From Platanthera guangdongensis (Eukaryota > Streptophyta > Magnoliopsida > Asparagales > Orchidaceae): DNA of 64,000 nucleotides. The stretch is taken from the NCBI GenBank assembly GCA_039583875.1, contig CM077163.1, positions 227,842,646 through 227,906,645 on the forward strand. The letters run 5' to 3'. This document shows, one piece after another, positions 10,746-20,875 of the stretch (position 1 is its first letter; every line of letters starts with the position of its first letter). Below the pieces are notes generated by a model. The model did not search any database, was not told the DNA's origin, and saw nothing but the letters and a program-made list of their open reading frames with translations. The translations under genes and the position numbers were made by a program.

Positions 10746-12383
10746 TCAGAATAGCCTTCCCAGCACGCCCTCATCATCGGCGTCGAAGCATTCGACTTCT
10801 TGATTGACAATGAGGAGAGGAGGCTCTTCGACGTGATTCACTCCCCTTGAGGAGCAAGGAACATCTGCAATATCTTTGCCCTTTGACGTTGATGGGTCAG
10901 GGCGATCTTCTTTAGGGAGCAAGTCATGCATCTTGCCCTGCCGGAGCATCCTTTGCACAAGCTGACGGAATGCTCGGCAGTTTTCTGTTCGATGGCCTGG
11001 CTCTTTGTGGAATTCACAATAAGGCTCTGAGTCTCTAGACCTCTGATCTGCTGGCCGGTAGGGCTTCTTGTAGCTTGCCCTGTCTTTCATGATCTGGATC
11101 ACTTCTTGCATGACGTCGTCGAGATCAGACTCGTGCAAGTCATCGTCTTGCTGCTGTTGGACACCTGCTGTTTGAGAAGGAGCTAGCGGGAGCAAAGGAT
11201 CTTGAGCATCACGGCTCGGGAAGGAGTATCGCTGGCGATGAAGCCTTCTCTCCTTCCTTGAGTAGGTTGGGAAACGATTGCAAGGAGACCTTGGAGGCTG
11301 CTTGCGAAACGGATCTTTCTCTGATACGAGCTTGGAAACGAAGCCTGGATTGCTCTTCTCGCCTCGGATGTATGAGTTGGCTAGAGCGATCAGCTCTTGG
11401 TATGTCCTTGGAGCACGGACATTGGCTTCAAATTTGAGAGGCCCTTCACGAAGACCGTGGATAAGAGCCACTCGGTACATTTCTTGATCAACGATTTCGA
11501 TGTCCAGAATCTCTCTCTGGAATCGATCAACAAATTGAGACCAGGTTTCATCACTGCGTTGTCTGATCTCAAAGAGGGCTTCAGGACCGCCCTTTCTCTT
11601 GGAGGAGGTAGAGAATCTGAGAAGGAACTCTCTACGAAGATCAAGGAAAGAAGAGATGGAGTGAGGGCGGAGGCCATAGAACCAATCTCTCACTTGCCCA
11701 TCAAAGGTTGTAACAAGAAGCTTGCACTTGGTTGCATCTGACAGAGTCTTGAGAGCAATGGCTGATTCGAAGTCTTGAAGATGCTTGACCGGATCAGTCT
11801 CTCCTGTATAGATTGGCAGTCGAGGCTCTCTGAAGTTTGATGGAGTAGGTTCAAGGCGAACGCTCTCAATAAAGGGCGATGGCTCTTCCTGCTCTCCCAC
11901 AGCATATGGATCAAAGGGAGCATAGGCTGCAGCTGCAAAAGAAGCAGGGGGGTAGAAAGGAAAGGTTGCTGCAGGGGGAGCAGAGGCAGGAGCTGGGGGG
12001 CAAGGATGACTTCCTTGAAAGTTGAGAAATCTAGCAGGACTTCCCCGGGCTGCTTGCCGGAAGAAGTTTTGGCGAGCGGCAAACTCTTCATCTTGAGTTC
12101 GCAAAGGAGCAGCAGGACCTTGCGGGAAGGTCGGGGTGTAAGGCGGATAGAACGGAGGACAAGCTTGAGAATAAGCTTGCTTATGCTCTGATGTTGGCGT
12201 TAGATTGATTGGAGCAGCTGGAGCAGTTGCTGGACGAGAGTCTAACCGCTGCGTGATTGCAGCAAGGACTTGGTTGATTGCTTGGAACTGTTGAGCATTC
12301 TCACGGCGCGACTGCTCAAAAGCTTCCCAGAGAGGATCTTCACTGGGACTTGGGGCAAAGTTCTCGGCTGATTGATCTGACAT
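10746..12383 (-). CDS. gag: Gag polyprotein of Gag-only element 1 (545 aa), intact
   Basis: This single open frame starts at the ATG at 12383, 53 bp inside the 5' LTR. The N-terminus (1-170) is proline/alanine-rich. Residues about 185-310 form the Retrotrans_gag (capsid-like) domain, with FREPRLPIYTGETDPVKHL, a CKLLVTTFDGQVRDWFYGL helix and SFLDLRREFLLRFS. Residues 456-469 form a variant zinc knuckle C-x2-H-x4-H-x4-C (CEFHKEPGHRTENC) instead of the usual CCHC. The C-terminus (500-545) is acidic, with no protease motif after it. The role is to assemble cytoplasmic particles and package element RNA. The frame has no stop or shift although the rest of pol is absent, which suggests selection on Gag or recent insertion. 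Gag of the element at 46487..51778 has the same domain order and the same knuckle type. Confidence 0.93.
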   Translation of the reverse strand: MSDQSAENFAPSPSEDPLWEAFEQSRRENAQQFQAINQVLAAITQRLDSRPATAPAAPINLTPTSEHKQAYSQACPPFYPPYTPTFPQGPAAPLRTQDEEFAARQNFFRQAARGSPARFLNFQGSHPCPPAPASAPPAATFPFYPPASFAAAAYAPFDPYAVGEQEEPSPFIESVRLEPTPSNFREPRLPIYTGETDPVKHLQDFESAIALKTLSDATKCKLLVTTFDGQVRDWFYGLRPHSISSFLDLRREFLLRFSTSSKRKGGPEALFEIRQRSDETWSQFVDRFQREILDIEIVDQEMYRVALIHGLREGPLKFEANVRAPRTYQELIALANSYIRGEKSNPGFVSKLVSEKDPFRKQPPRSPCNRFPTYSRKERRLHRQRYSFPSRDAQDPLLPLAPSQTAGVQQQQDDDLHESDLDDVMQEVIQIMKDRASYKKPYRPADQRSRDSEPYCEFHKEPGHRTENCRAFRQLVQRMLRQGKMHDLLPKEDRPDPSTSKGKDIADVPCSSRGVNHVEEPPLLIVNQEVECFDADDEGVLGRLF

Positions 12384-12435
12384 GGCTAACTGTCGCTATT
12401 CACCGTCTGACCGGATCTGAAGGTCGCGTGTTAAC
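12384..12435 (-). other. 5' leader of Gag-only element 1
   Basis: There are fifty-two bases between the 5' LTR and the gag ATG. The minus strand after the LTR is GTTAACACGCGACCTTC. It does not begin with TGG, so no standard tRNA primer-binding site is evident. Confidence 0.5.
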
Positions 12436-13214
12436 TGTTGATGCGCGAAAACGTCGCGGGGCACCAGCCAGCTAACACGGAGGGGGTGTTCGATCTCACA
12501 AGCTAGGAGAGGAGGAGAGGAGGGAAGGAAGGAAGCCTCTGAGTGCTCGAGAGTGGAGCAAACGGCTTGTCAAAGAGGGTTGCGGGGATAGAGGAGAGAA
12601 GCTTGATCAACAGAGCGGGTTGATCAAGAGAGGAGAAGGAGGTTGACCAGGAGCTGTCGAGCAGACGGCTAATGTGACGGTTGTGCTTGCAGGTTGGTTA
12701 CCGAGAAGAGCTGAGTTGAGCAGAGGAGCAAGGCTTGCTGAGCAGAGGAGCAAGGCTTGCTGAGCAGAGGGAAGAAGAACGGGGCCGCTAGCAGCGGCAA
12801 CAACACACTTCGCCCGCCGCGGCCTAAATGCCACTCCTGCGACGGGCTTTCCTTTTATTAATAGCTAGAGATTACAAGCTTACAAGTACACCTTTACAAC
12901 AAAATCACTTAAAGGGTACAAGGAGAAGCTGGCGGATAAGAGAGAAGAAAGTGCCAGAAAGCAGAGAAGAAGCTGCCAGAGACTAAGTAAAATGGTCTGC
13001 TGGCAAGCTGGAGGACTGGGAAACTGAGTCTGCAGAGGGCTGCTGGCAAGCTGCTGAAGAGCTGCTGGAGAGCTGCGCGGACAGGAAACTGAGTCCGCAG
13101 AGCTTGCTGGATGAGGTGATGACGGACTGCGCGGACTGGAAAACGGAGTCCGCAGGGCTTGCTGGCAGGACTTGCAGGATCCTCCAACCGTGTCGAATGA
13201 GAGGCACCATGGGC

Positions 13215-13222
13215 TATTTATA
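13215..13222 (-). promoter_or_regulatory. TATA box in 5' LTR (drives gag)
   Basis: The minus strand reads CCTATAAATAGCCC about 830 bp upstream of the gag ATG. It is the probable core promoter of the element. Confidence 0.7.
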
Positions 13223-13360
13223 GGCCCAGGGAAGTTCTTCTAGAAGCGGGGCCCAGTGACATCAGCATGACGACCTGCGCGGACTCCGCGGACAGAGATT
13301 TTGCGTCCGCCACTGTCGAGCGATGAAGCAATCGGAAGGACCCACCTGAAGAGAATTGGA

Positions 13361-14180
13361 GGTCGCCCCCTAGCGGGCGACCTGGGCGGACTCCGGGAGG
13401 AGTCCGCCCGGCAGGCCGGAGGCCGCCCCCTAGCGGGCGGCCTGGGCGGACTCCAGGGTGGAGTCCGCCCGGCAGGCCGGAGGCCGCCCCCTAGCGGGCG
13501 GCCTGGGCGGACTCCAGGGTGGAGTCCGCCCGGCAGGGCGCCGGGGCCGCCCCCTAGCGGGCGGCCAGGGCGGACTCCAGGGGGAGTCCGCCCGGCAGGG
13601 TGCCGGGGCCGCCCCCTAGCGGGCGGCCTGGGCGGACTCCAGGGGGAGTCCGCCCGGCAGGGCTCGGCCGCCCCCTAGCGGGCGGCCGGGGCGGACTCCA
13701 GGGGGAGTCCGCCCGGCAGGGTGCCGGGGCCGCCCCCTAGCGGGCGGCCTGGGCGGACTCCAGGGGGAGTCCGCCCGGCAGGGCTCGGCCGCCCCCTAGC
13801 GGGCGGCCGGGGCGGACTCCAGGGGGAGTCCGCCCGGCAGGGTGCCGGGGCCGCCCCCTAGCGGGCGGCCTGGGCGGACTCCAGGGGGAGTCCGCCCGGC
13901 AGGGCTCGGCCGCCCCCTAGCGGGCGGCCGGGGCGGACTCCAGGGGGAGTCCGCCCGGCAGGGTGCCGGGGCCGCCCCCTAGCGGGCGGCCTGGGCGGAC
14001 TCCAGGGGAGTCCGCCCGGCAGACGGGCAGAGGCCGCCCCCTAGCGGGCGGCCTGGGCGGACTCCAGGGGGAGTCCGCCCGGCCGGCCTGGCCGCCCCCT
14101 TGCGGGCAGCTTGGGCGGACTTCAGGGGGAGTCCGCCCGGCAGGCGGGCAGAGGCCGCCCCGGGTGGGCGGCCTCGGCGG
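13361..14180. repeat. Palindromic minisatellite in LTR, 13 units
   Basis: This is the same double-palindrome unit as in the 3' LTR. Thirteen GGCGGACT(C/T)C halves can be counted. It is 185 bp shorter than the 16-unit array, about three units. Confidence 0.95.
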
Positions 14181-14611
14181 ACGGCAGCAGGAGGCCGCCG
14201 CCCCTCGGGCAGCAGGGAGGTCGCCCCTGGTGGGCGGCCTCGGTGGACGGTGACTGGAGTCCACCGCCCCTTGGGCGAAAATGGGAGGCCGCTCCTGGCA
14301 ATGCTGTTGGCGGACTCCTGCAAGGAAAAGTACTGCATGATTAGCGGACCCAACCGCATGTCCCGCGAGGGTGAGCCATGGGAATAGCCCGCCGTCCCGT
14401 AGGGCATGCGATTGCTAGGAGACCTAGGCGGATGGGGAAAACTGTCCGCCTACGCTGGGACCCATCGCGATCAAAAGGGAGAATCTAAGGGTCACGATGA
14501 GCCAACTGGCCACTTTGGGAAGGATCGCCGATTTCTGGGTTAACACGCCGGGTGCGGGCTTAGCCCACCGTCATGAACCGAGTACTGTAGCGCGGAGCCT
14601 CGTGTCGGGCA

Positions 14612-14614
<3 letters not shown>

Positions 14615-14683
<69 letters not shown>
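14615..14683. repeat. (TA)n microsatellite
   Basis: This is an uninterrupted TA tract between the end of element A1 and the start of element A2. Confidence 0.97.
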
Positions 14684-14686
<3 letters not shown>

Positions 14687-15596
14687 TTATCTATTATAAA
14701 GAAATAGTTTTGAATTTTAGAATCAGATCGCGATCGATCATGACCGTTGAATATAAACCAAATATTTGATCGCAACCGTTGATCACACCAAAGAATCATG
14801 GCCGTTCATATTGTTTCTTAGGTCGCCTAAACATATATAGGGCCTCTCAAATCTATATATTTTGTAGGGCACCCTATAACCCATCAGTCCAGTCCAAAAT
14901 TAACTGAACATTTTTACAAATGCAAGCCCGCCCGCCGTGAATATTTGCTGCCCACAATGCGCAGGGCCGCCCGCCTAGCAAGCCCGCCCACTTAGCAAAC
15001 CCGCCAACGTCACTGCTTTACGTCTACACATGGCAAATACTTTATATACCCAAAACTCAGAGCATTCACAGGCGGTGTGGGACTAAATCCCGCCTAAGCA
15101 GGCGAGATTTAATCCAGGCTAAGCAGGCGGGATTAAATCCCGCCTGCACTTAGGCCGGATTAAATCCCGCCTACTTAGGCGGGATTAAATCCCGCCTAAG
15201 TTAGGCGGGATTTAATCCCGCCTAAGAGGCTTTATATTTTATATTTTTTTAAAATATAGTATTATATTTTTTAAAATATTTATATTTATATTTTCTAAAT
15301 ATTATATAAATATTATTATATAAATATTTATATTTAAATATTATATACATATTTAAATGCAGGATTTCTAAATATAATATTATATCCATATTTATAGCTC
15401 ACGGGCCGGATACGATAGGGGCAGAGCCACGTGTCGTGCGGGCTGCCGCCGTCATGGGCCGGGTACTGTGGCGCGTAGCCATAGGGGCGGAGCCCCGTGT
15501 CAGGCGGGCGCAGCCCGCCGCGGGGCGGGCGAAGCCCGCCGTCACGGGCCGGGTACTGTGGCGCGTAGCCATAGGGGCGGAGCCACGTGTCGGGCA

Positions 15597-15600
<4 letters not shown>
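14684..15600. mobile_element. Helitron-like non-autonomous element A2 (917 bp), complete
   Basis: It starts TCTTTATCTATTATAAAG directly after A of a TA tract and ends GTGTCGGGCACTAA directly before T of another TA tract. This fits a Helitron: TC start, CTRR-type end (CTAA), and A|T target without duplication. Inside are a 5' region shared with 5122 and 5561, a hairpin block (15076..15235), an AT-rich block (15236..15385) and a GC-rich 3' part. The 3' part holds a direct repeat of CGGGCCGGGTACTGTGGCGC (15453 and 15546). It encodes no protein. A short hairpin just before the end is weak, so the class is not certain. Confidence 0.5.
15076..15235. repeat. GCGGGATTAAATCCCGC hairpin block
   Basis: Five to six palindromes of the same type as at 5966..6190 are linked by CTAAG or CTTAGG. 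Confidence 0.85.
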
Positions 15601-15670
<70 letters not shown>

Positions 15671-15705
15671 CATATATCATATATGTATACGTATACATAT
15701 ACATA
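15601..15705. repeat. (TA)n microsatellite and its degenerate flank
   Basis: A pure TA run to about 15666 is followed by ATATGTATACGTATACATAT. The same sequence recurs after the hAT-like element at 16961. The last 8 bases, TATACATA, are the target duplication of that element. Confidence 0.9.
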
Positions 15706-16952
15706 CAGTGGCGGAACTAGGATTTAAATCCGACCCGGGCACCATAGCAATAATATTAATTTATGATAACTTTTATTTCAAAATTAAGAGGAAATTTTAC
15801 AAATGACAGTAATAAAAAATGAAATCCAAAAAATAATGCACCTAACATTGTTAGCATATTGAATAACAAAAATATTTCTTCTATATCATGAAGAGATAAA
15901 CATTTACAAATAAGAAAAATAAATAACAACATTGTTAGCATATTGAATTGTAATACATGTATGATGAATCCTTAAGCCAATGAACATGATGCTCAATGGC
16001 TAAACCCTAATCCTAATGGAATGCAAATGACTCTGATGGACAATTAATTTAAAAAATAGAAAATAAAAATAGTACAAACACTCCTAATTGATTGCAATTG
16101 ATCATAATTAAGTTAATTAGATAATCATTGCAATCAAATAATAGAAGTGTTAGAAATGAATGAACAGAATCAATAAGAAATACACATCCAAAGAGAGATA
16201 ATTAGCTAACATACTCAGAGCAAAACATAATTATAAATACTCAAGTGGATTTGTACAAAGTGAGGAAATGAAGATTGAAAATGCAATCATTCAAGGATTT
16301 CAAGCCCTAGGTTTTAGAAAAAAGACCAACAAAAATGCGAGTTGTTACCTTTATTCTTTAGCCGAGTTCCTCTACTAGGATCCAAAATCCGGAATTCAGT
16401 GCTTTAGGAGTTCCACCTACAAATTTTCAACTGATTCAAGCCCTAGGTTTTAGAAAAGAGACCAACAAAAATTAAGCCATAGGAGGAGGGTTGAAATAGA
16501 AAAACTGTCATGGAGGAGGAACTCCATATCAAGCATTCAACTGATTCAATCATTCAAGCCCTAGGTTTTTGACTATTAGGAGGAAACTATAGAGGAATCA
16601 AGAAGAGGAGGCTGACTTGGGGTCCCGGAATGCTGGAACTGGAAGGCCGAAACTTGGGAGTCGCCAATTCGGGACTTTGTCTGAACTCTGAAGGGTGAAC
16701 CTGCGAAGTAGGTAGACGAACGAAGAGAACTTATAGAAGAGGCTGCGGAAGAGAAGAATCGTCGTCGGCCCGTCGGCGTCTCACCGTCGCAGTCTCGCAG
16801 AGGGGAATCGTCGCTTGTCGCCGACCGTCGGGCACTTCGCAGTTTGCACTCGGGAAACTGGGGGAAGGAGGAAACCTAGATCCGAAAAATATAAATCGCG
16901 AAAACACACCCGGGCACGTGCCCGGGTGTGTCTGGCTATGGGTCCGCCCCTG
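15706..16952. mobile_element. Non-autonomous hAT-like element (1,247 bp) with 8-bp TSD
   Basis: The terminal inverted repeats are CAGTGGCGGA... and, reading inward from the right, CAGGGGCGGA.... Both run on to ACCCGGGCAC within about 38 bp. Perfect 8-bp duplications TATACATA flank it (15698..15705 and 16953..16960). CAGNGGCGGA ends with 8-bp duplications are typical of the hAT superfamily. The interior is AT-rich to about 16600, with a repeated TTCAAGCCCTAGGTTTT motif (16298, 16436, 16553), then GC-richer. No transposase frame is present, so it is a deletion derivative or large MITE. Confidence 0.85.
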
Positions 16953-16960
16953 TATACATA

Positions 16961-16981
16961 TATGTATACGTATACATATAC

Positions 16982-17063
<82 letters not shown>

Positions 17064-17334
17064 GTATACATATATATATATATTATGTATACATATATAT
17101 ACATATATATGTATACATATATATACATATATATGTATACATATCTATACTATATATATGTATATATATATGTATATACATACATATATACATATATGTA
17201 TATATATATGTATATATACATACATATATACATATATGTATATATACATATATATATATATGTACACACACATATAGATATATATACACACACACACTAC
17301 TATATATATATAATATATATATATATATATACAC

Positions 17335-17396
<62 letters not shown>

Positions 17397-17412
17397 TATA
17401 TATATATATATA
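16961..17412. repeat. Complex TA/TATG/TACA microsatellite
   Basis: About 450 bp consists of long TA runs mixed with ATACATATATATGTAT palindromic units. The tyrosine-isoleucine open frames on both strands are artefacts. Confidence 0.97.
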
Positions 17413-17415
17413 GAC

Positions 17416-17673
17416 ACGAGGATCTTCGCAAGAGCTACGCTCGTGCTCGAAGTTCTCGGGCGGCCTTCGGCCGCATTAGACGGGCTTCGCCCGCAGAGTC
17501 CGAATCGAAATAATTTTGCTTCGGGGGGTGCGAGTGGCGGGTGCGGCGCCGAAGACCACTAGAAGCATCAAGCACCAACAAAGCCCCTGCGCAGGTGGGC
17601 GAAACCCGCCTGATGCGGCCGAAGGCCGCCCGAGATCATCGAGCACGGACGTAACCCGTGCGAAGATGCTCGT
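17416..17673. mobile_element. Foldback MITE (258 bp) with about 61-bp terminal inverted repeats
   Basis: The left end ACGAGGATCTTCGCAAGAGC matches the complement of the right end (ACGAGCATCTTCGCACGGGT). Pairing continues through GTGCTCGA and CTCGGGCGGCCTTCGGCCGC. It lies between two TA tracts, so the target duplication cannot be separated from the repeat. It has no coding capacity. A diverged relative lies at 4264..4410. The superfamily is not determined. Confidence 0.75.
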
Positions 17674-17689
17674 ATAATCTATTTTTGTA

Positions 17690-17690
<1 letters not shown>

Positions 17691-17765
<75 letters not shown>
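17691..17765. repeat. (TA)n microsatellite
   Basis: Almost pure TA with one phase break (TATTATA near 17711). Confidence 0.97.
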
Positions 17766-17767
<2 letters not shown>

Positions 17768-18764
17768 GTGATTATATTTATATATATTAAGTTTAATATT
17801 ATTTTTATAAAATATGTTTTTTGTAATTTTTTTTAATCTTAAACTATATATATATATTTGTAATTTTTAATTGTTTTCGTAATTTTGAATTTGTAATATA
17901 TAGGGCAGGAGCAACCGGCGGTTGGGAAGTTAGGTTTGAGACTGGAGGGGGAAGGTGGGGCTAGAAACAGGAGTCAAAATTCGGTTCGGGCGGCGGACCT
18001 TTCTTTAGTTCCCCACCAATAAGAAGGAAGAAAATCTTGTAATTTTGTGGGGTCCGCAATGCACAGTGGTCCCACCTCCTCGCAGCTTTTTATTGGCCGA
18101 GCGGACCTTTCCTAAAAATTAAAGTTTTGGGCAATTTTCCGTCCCTTTGCCGAGCAAACAGCACAAACGCCTTCGACACCCGTTTATTTTTCCGCTATCT
18201 GACAAAGTTTACTCCAAACGCCAACCTGAAAACCCCGCGCCAAATAAATCCTTACCAATCCTTGGGAAAGACGAGTCATTATTTATTTGCATTAGATAGT
18301 TTGAAAACTAAATAACATAATGATGATTGGAATTATAATGACGACCTAACATCAAAATTATTTAATATTTAAAGTAATACAATTATACAATTATAAACCA
18401 GGATCAGTTGATTGCCTTTATTTATTTTGTGTTAAATAGTTATTTTTAAACTCTCATTTTCTGGAAGTTATTTTTATGATTTTTTTGTAGCTCTGTATTT
18501 ATATTCTATTGATATTACATTTATTACTACTATTTTTAGTGACAGCTCGGATCACACTACTGATATTGACTTCTTAATACTGTTTTTCATGTAGTCACCA
18601 CCTTCCTGAATAAAGCTTTAGGCTAGGTTTATTTTGTTCATGGCGTTTTGGAGTGTTGAGAATGAGAACAGCGAGAATGGTGCGGTGAGAATTGAGGGAG
18701 GGAACTGCGACGGCGCGCGTTGAAGGTCAAGAGTGGTGTTTTGAAGTGTTGGGTGTTGGAACAG
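17766..18764. other. Unassigned intergenic sequence
   Basis: This stretch is AT-rich with a GC-richer part near 17905..18120. Short open frames show no recognisable domain, and no terminal repeats were found. Confidence 0.6.
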
Positions 18765-19480
18765 ACAAAATTATAATTTCAAATGTTCCGACGAAATGAT
18801 CATCTAATTCTATTTGTCGGGAGGTCGACTCGTGCAAAATGATACTAGATAGGGTTGTATAGCTAAAATGCTCTTCAAATACTTATAAAATAGACCTTGT
18901 GGTGCAACATGGAGGTCCCATCTCTTACCAAAAGTACTCTATAGGAACTTCACCTCCAAAATCAAGATTGACCTCGACATAAAAAAGGAGGGGGCAACGT
19001 GCGTGTCTTTCTCTTGTGGCATGTGATGCTATTTATAAGCAATCCAAAGGAGGAGGGCGCACAGGGGTACATGATTTGCGAGCAACCACGCAAACGCGAA
19101 CCACCCCATGACGATGTGAATTCTGTCGAACTGGATTGAATGCTAGCTGAATGAGGTCAAGTTGACGAGTTGGAGCCTTCCGAGGCCAAGACAATGAGCT
19201 GGAGCCAGTCAAGATTGGGATGATGAGCTGGAGCCTTCCGAGGACAGGATGATGAGCAGGAGCCTGCCGAGATTAGGATGACGAGCTGGAGCTTGACGAG
19301 GTCATGATGACTAATTGGAACATGTCGAGATCTGTTGACGTTATTGAATGCCCCGAGCTAAAGGGCGCCGAACTAAACACTCTACAAATTACGGATTATA
19401 AATGAAGATTTGTCAAACTGTCTAACTCTTACATTTTCCTACACAAACAAAAATGAGAAAAAACAGCACACCAAAACAAG
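18765..19480 (-). repeat. Possible solo LTR-like segment with tandem GAGCTGGAGCC repeats
   Basis: The minus strand has a TATA box (GCTTATAAATAGC, near 19030..19042). The plus strand beside it has five to six imperfect copies of GATGAGCTGGAGCCTTCCGA-like units (19160..19330). This TATA-plus-array arrangement resembles the LTRs elsewhere in the window. No matching TG...CA borders or target duplication could be fixed, so it is only a suggestion. Confidence 0.25.
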
Positions 19481-20463
19481 CTTACATGCCTACGGTTTAT
19501 GCTTGGGTTCCGTCCAAACGTTAAATTATATTTTTAATTTAAATTATTTTATTGTATTGTATTTTTAATTTTTTATCAAAATTATGTGGAATAAAAATTT
19601 ATATTTCCCCGCAGAGTACACGTCGCTTAACTAATCATACTCAACTACTCGCTACCTGACAACTCATCAAAGAGTATTGAAAGCCTTGAGCTGCTGAGCA
19701 TCAAGAAAAGCCGTAGAATGAGTCACGATAAATGAAATAATAAAATAAAAAGATTTGTTTATGTCGGGTACATTATTGAAATGTGTATATTAAATTATTA
19801 ATACTATAAAATTATCTTTTTGGGGTTTAAATAATACATGTATATTTTAAAATTAATTAAAATAAAATAAAAAAATAGAGTTTGTTAGAAAAGAATTAAT
19901 GTAAAGTTATTAGATTATATTAAGAACAATTTGAATGAAGAAAAAGAAATTACTTTTATTTTTAATGTAGAATGATTTTTTTTTTTAATAGTTCGTACAA
20001 AAACGAACATAGATGGTCAAATCGACTTTCCATTGAAATCACTTTCTTAGCAAATTCAAATTCCTTTTCTATTTTTAACTAATAAAAAATAAAATGATTT
20101 ATTAAAAATGATAAATATAGAAAAAAGCACAATTGAAATTCTCCTATGTGTGTCTGTGAGAAGTGAACACCAATATGATCGAGCTTTCAGAAAAAATATT
20201 TATATATTAATTGCATATTTAATATGCTTTAATGTCTTACAAAACTTATTACTTAATTAGTATTTGTAAAATTGATTATATTAAGAGCATTAGTCTTGTT
20301 TGACTAAACCATTACTTTCACTACCCTAAGAGATATGAGGTACGATGAGATGTTTGATCACTTGATGAGAACATTACTGTCCCTACAAAAAGTATTGTTT
20401 GATTGTCATGAAACAATAGTTTCTGCCCTTATATATTAGTTGTTCCATTAGCTTACAATTCTT
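19481..20463. other. AT-rich intergenic sequence
   Basis: No gene, terminal repeat or array was recognised. Confidence 0.6.
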
Positions 20464-20875
20464 GGTGTGTCCAAAAAAACCAATCGGGCTGGGCTTGGGC
20501 CGGTCGGGTCCGGGCTTTTTGTCAATCGAGCTCAGCTTGAGTCGGGCTGGGCCGGGCTTGCTCTCCAAGAGGGGGACCGATAATGCCTTTCAGGCCAGGG
20601 GCCGGCCTGAATACCAATAAGGCGGGATTAAAATCCCGCCTAATCATAGACAAGATTATAATCCCACCTATGATTTGACGGGATTTTACGAATCCCGCCT
20701 AGCCTGGTGCCGGGCCCAGGCTAGGCCCGGTGCCCGGGCTTTACCCGGCTGGGCACCGGGTCGAGTAACCAGCTAATATGGGGGCCCCGATAAGGCCCCC
20801 AAAACTGGTCATGGCCCGGGCAGGGCCTAGACGGGCTTTTTCCGGGCCGGGGCCGGACTTTTTACACACAACTAC
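20464..20875. repeat. GC-rich inverted-repeat element (possible MITE)
   Basis: The segment runs from GTGTGTCC to TTTACACACAAC. It is packed with GGGCCGG/CCGGGC motifs in both orientations, including GCCCGGGCTTTACCCGGC. It includes a GGCGGGATTAAAATCCCGCC hairpin (about 20631) like those in the Helitron-like elements. The weak GTGTGT..AAAAA terminal symmetry suggests a foldback transposon. No target duplication was confirmed. Confidence 0.35.

Larger units (their letters stand above)
6461..14545 (-). mobile_element. Gag-only LTR retrotransposon (TR-GAG type, Gypsy-like), complete with TSD
   Basis: Two LTRs (6461..8755 and 12436..14545) flank an internal region of 3,680 bp whose only convincing gene is an intact minus-strand gag. 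Both sides carry the target-site duplication CGCCG (6456..6460 and 14546..14550), so this is a single intact insertion. There is no protease, RT, RNase H or integrase. Such elements (TR-GAG, described in plants as Gypsy-related) supply their own Gag and rely on other elements for enzymes. The LTRs are nearly identical by eye outside a variable tandem array, which points to a fairly recent insertion. It landed inside the Helitron-like element A1. Confidence 0.92.
12436..14545 (-). repeat. 5' LTR of Gag-only element 1 (2,110 bp)
   Basis: It has the same ends as the other LTR (TGTTGATGCGCG...GGTTAACA). Minus-strand TATA at 13215..13222 and minus-strand AATAAA at 12854..12859 place U3 to the right and R-U5 to the left, consistent with leftward transcription into gag. 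Confidence 0.95.
5122..14614. mobile_element. Helitron-like non-autonomous element A1, interrupted by the LTR element at 6461..14545
   Basis: The left end at 5122 (or 5561) is TCTTTATCTATTATAAA after A. The right part (14551..14614) ends in CGTGTCGGGCACTCA at the start of a TA tract. The two halves are separated by the Gag-only LTR element, whose TSD CGCCG marks the join. The complete relative A2 (14684..15600) has the same start, the same ATTAAATCCCGCC hairpin block and the same GC-rich end, so the two halves are parts of one element. There is no Rep/helicase frame. Helitron is the best guess (TC start, A|T target, hairpin-rich 3' end), but the CTRR end is degraded here to CTCA. Confidence 0.45.

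Noticed and set aside
16815..17417. Tyr-Ile repeat proteins
   Set aside because: They are translation of the TA/TATG microsatellite in several frames.
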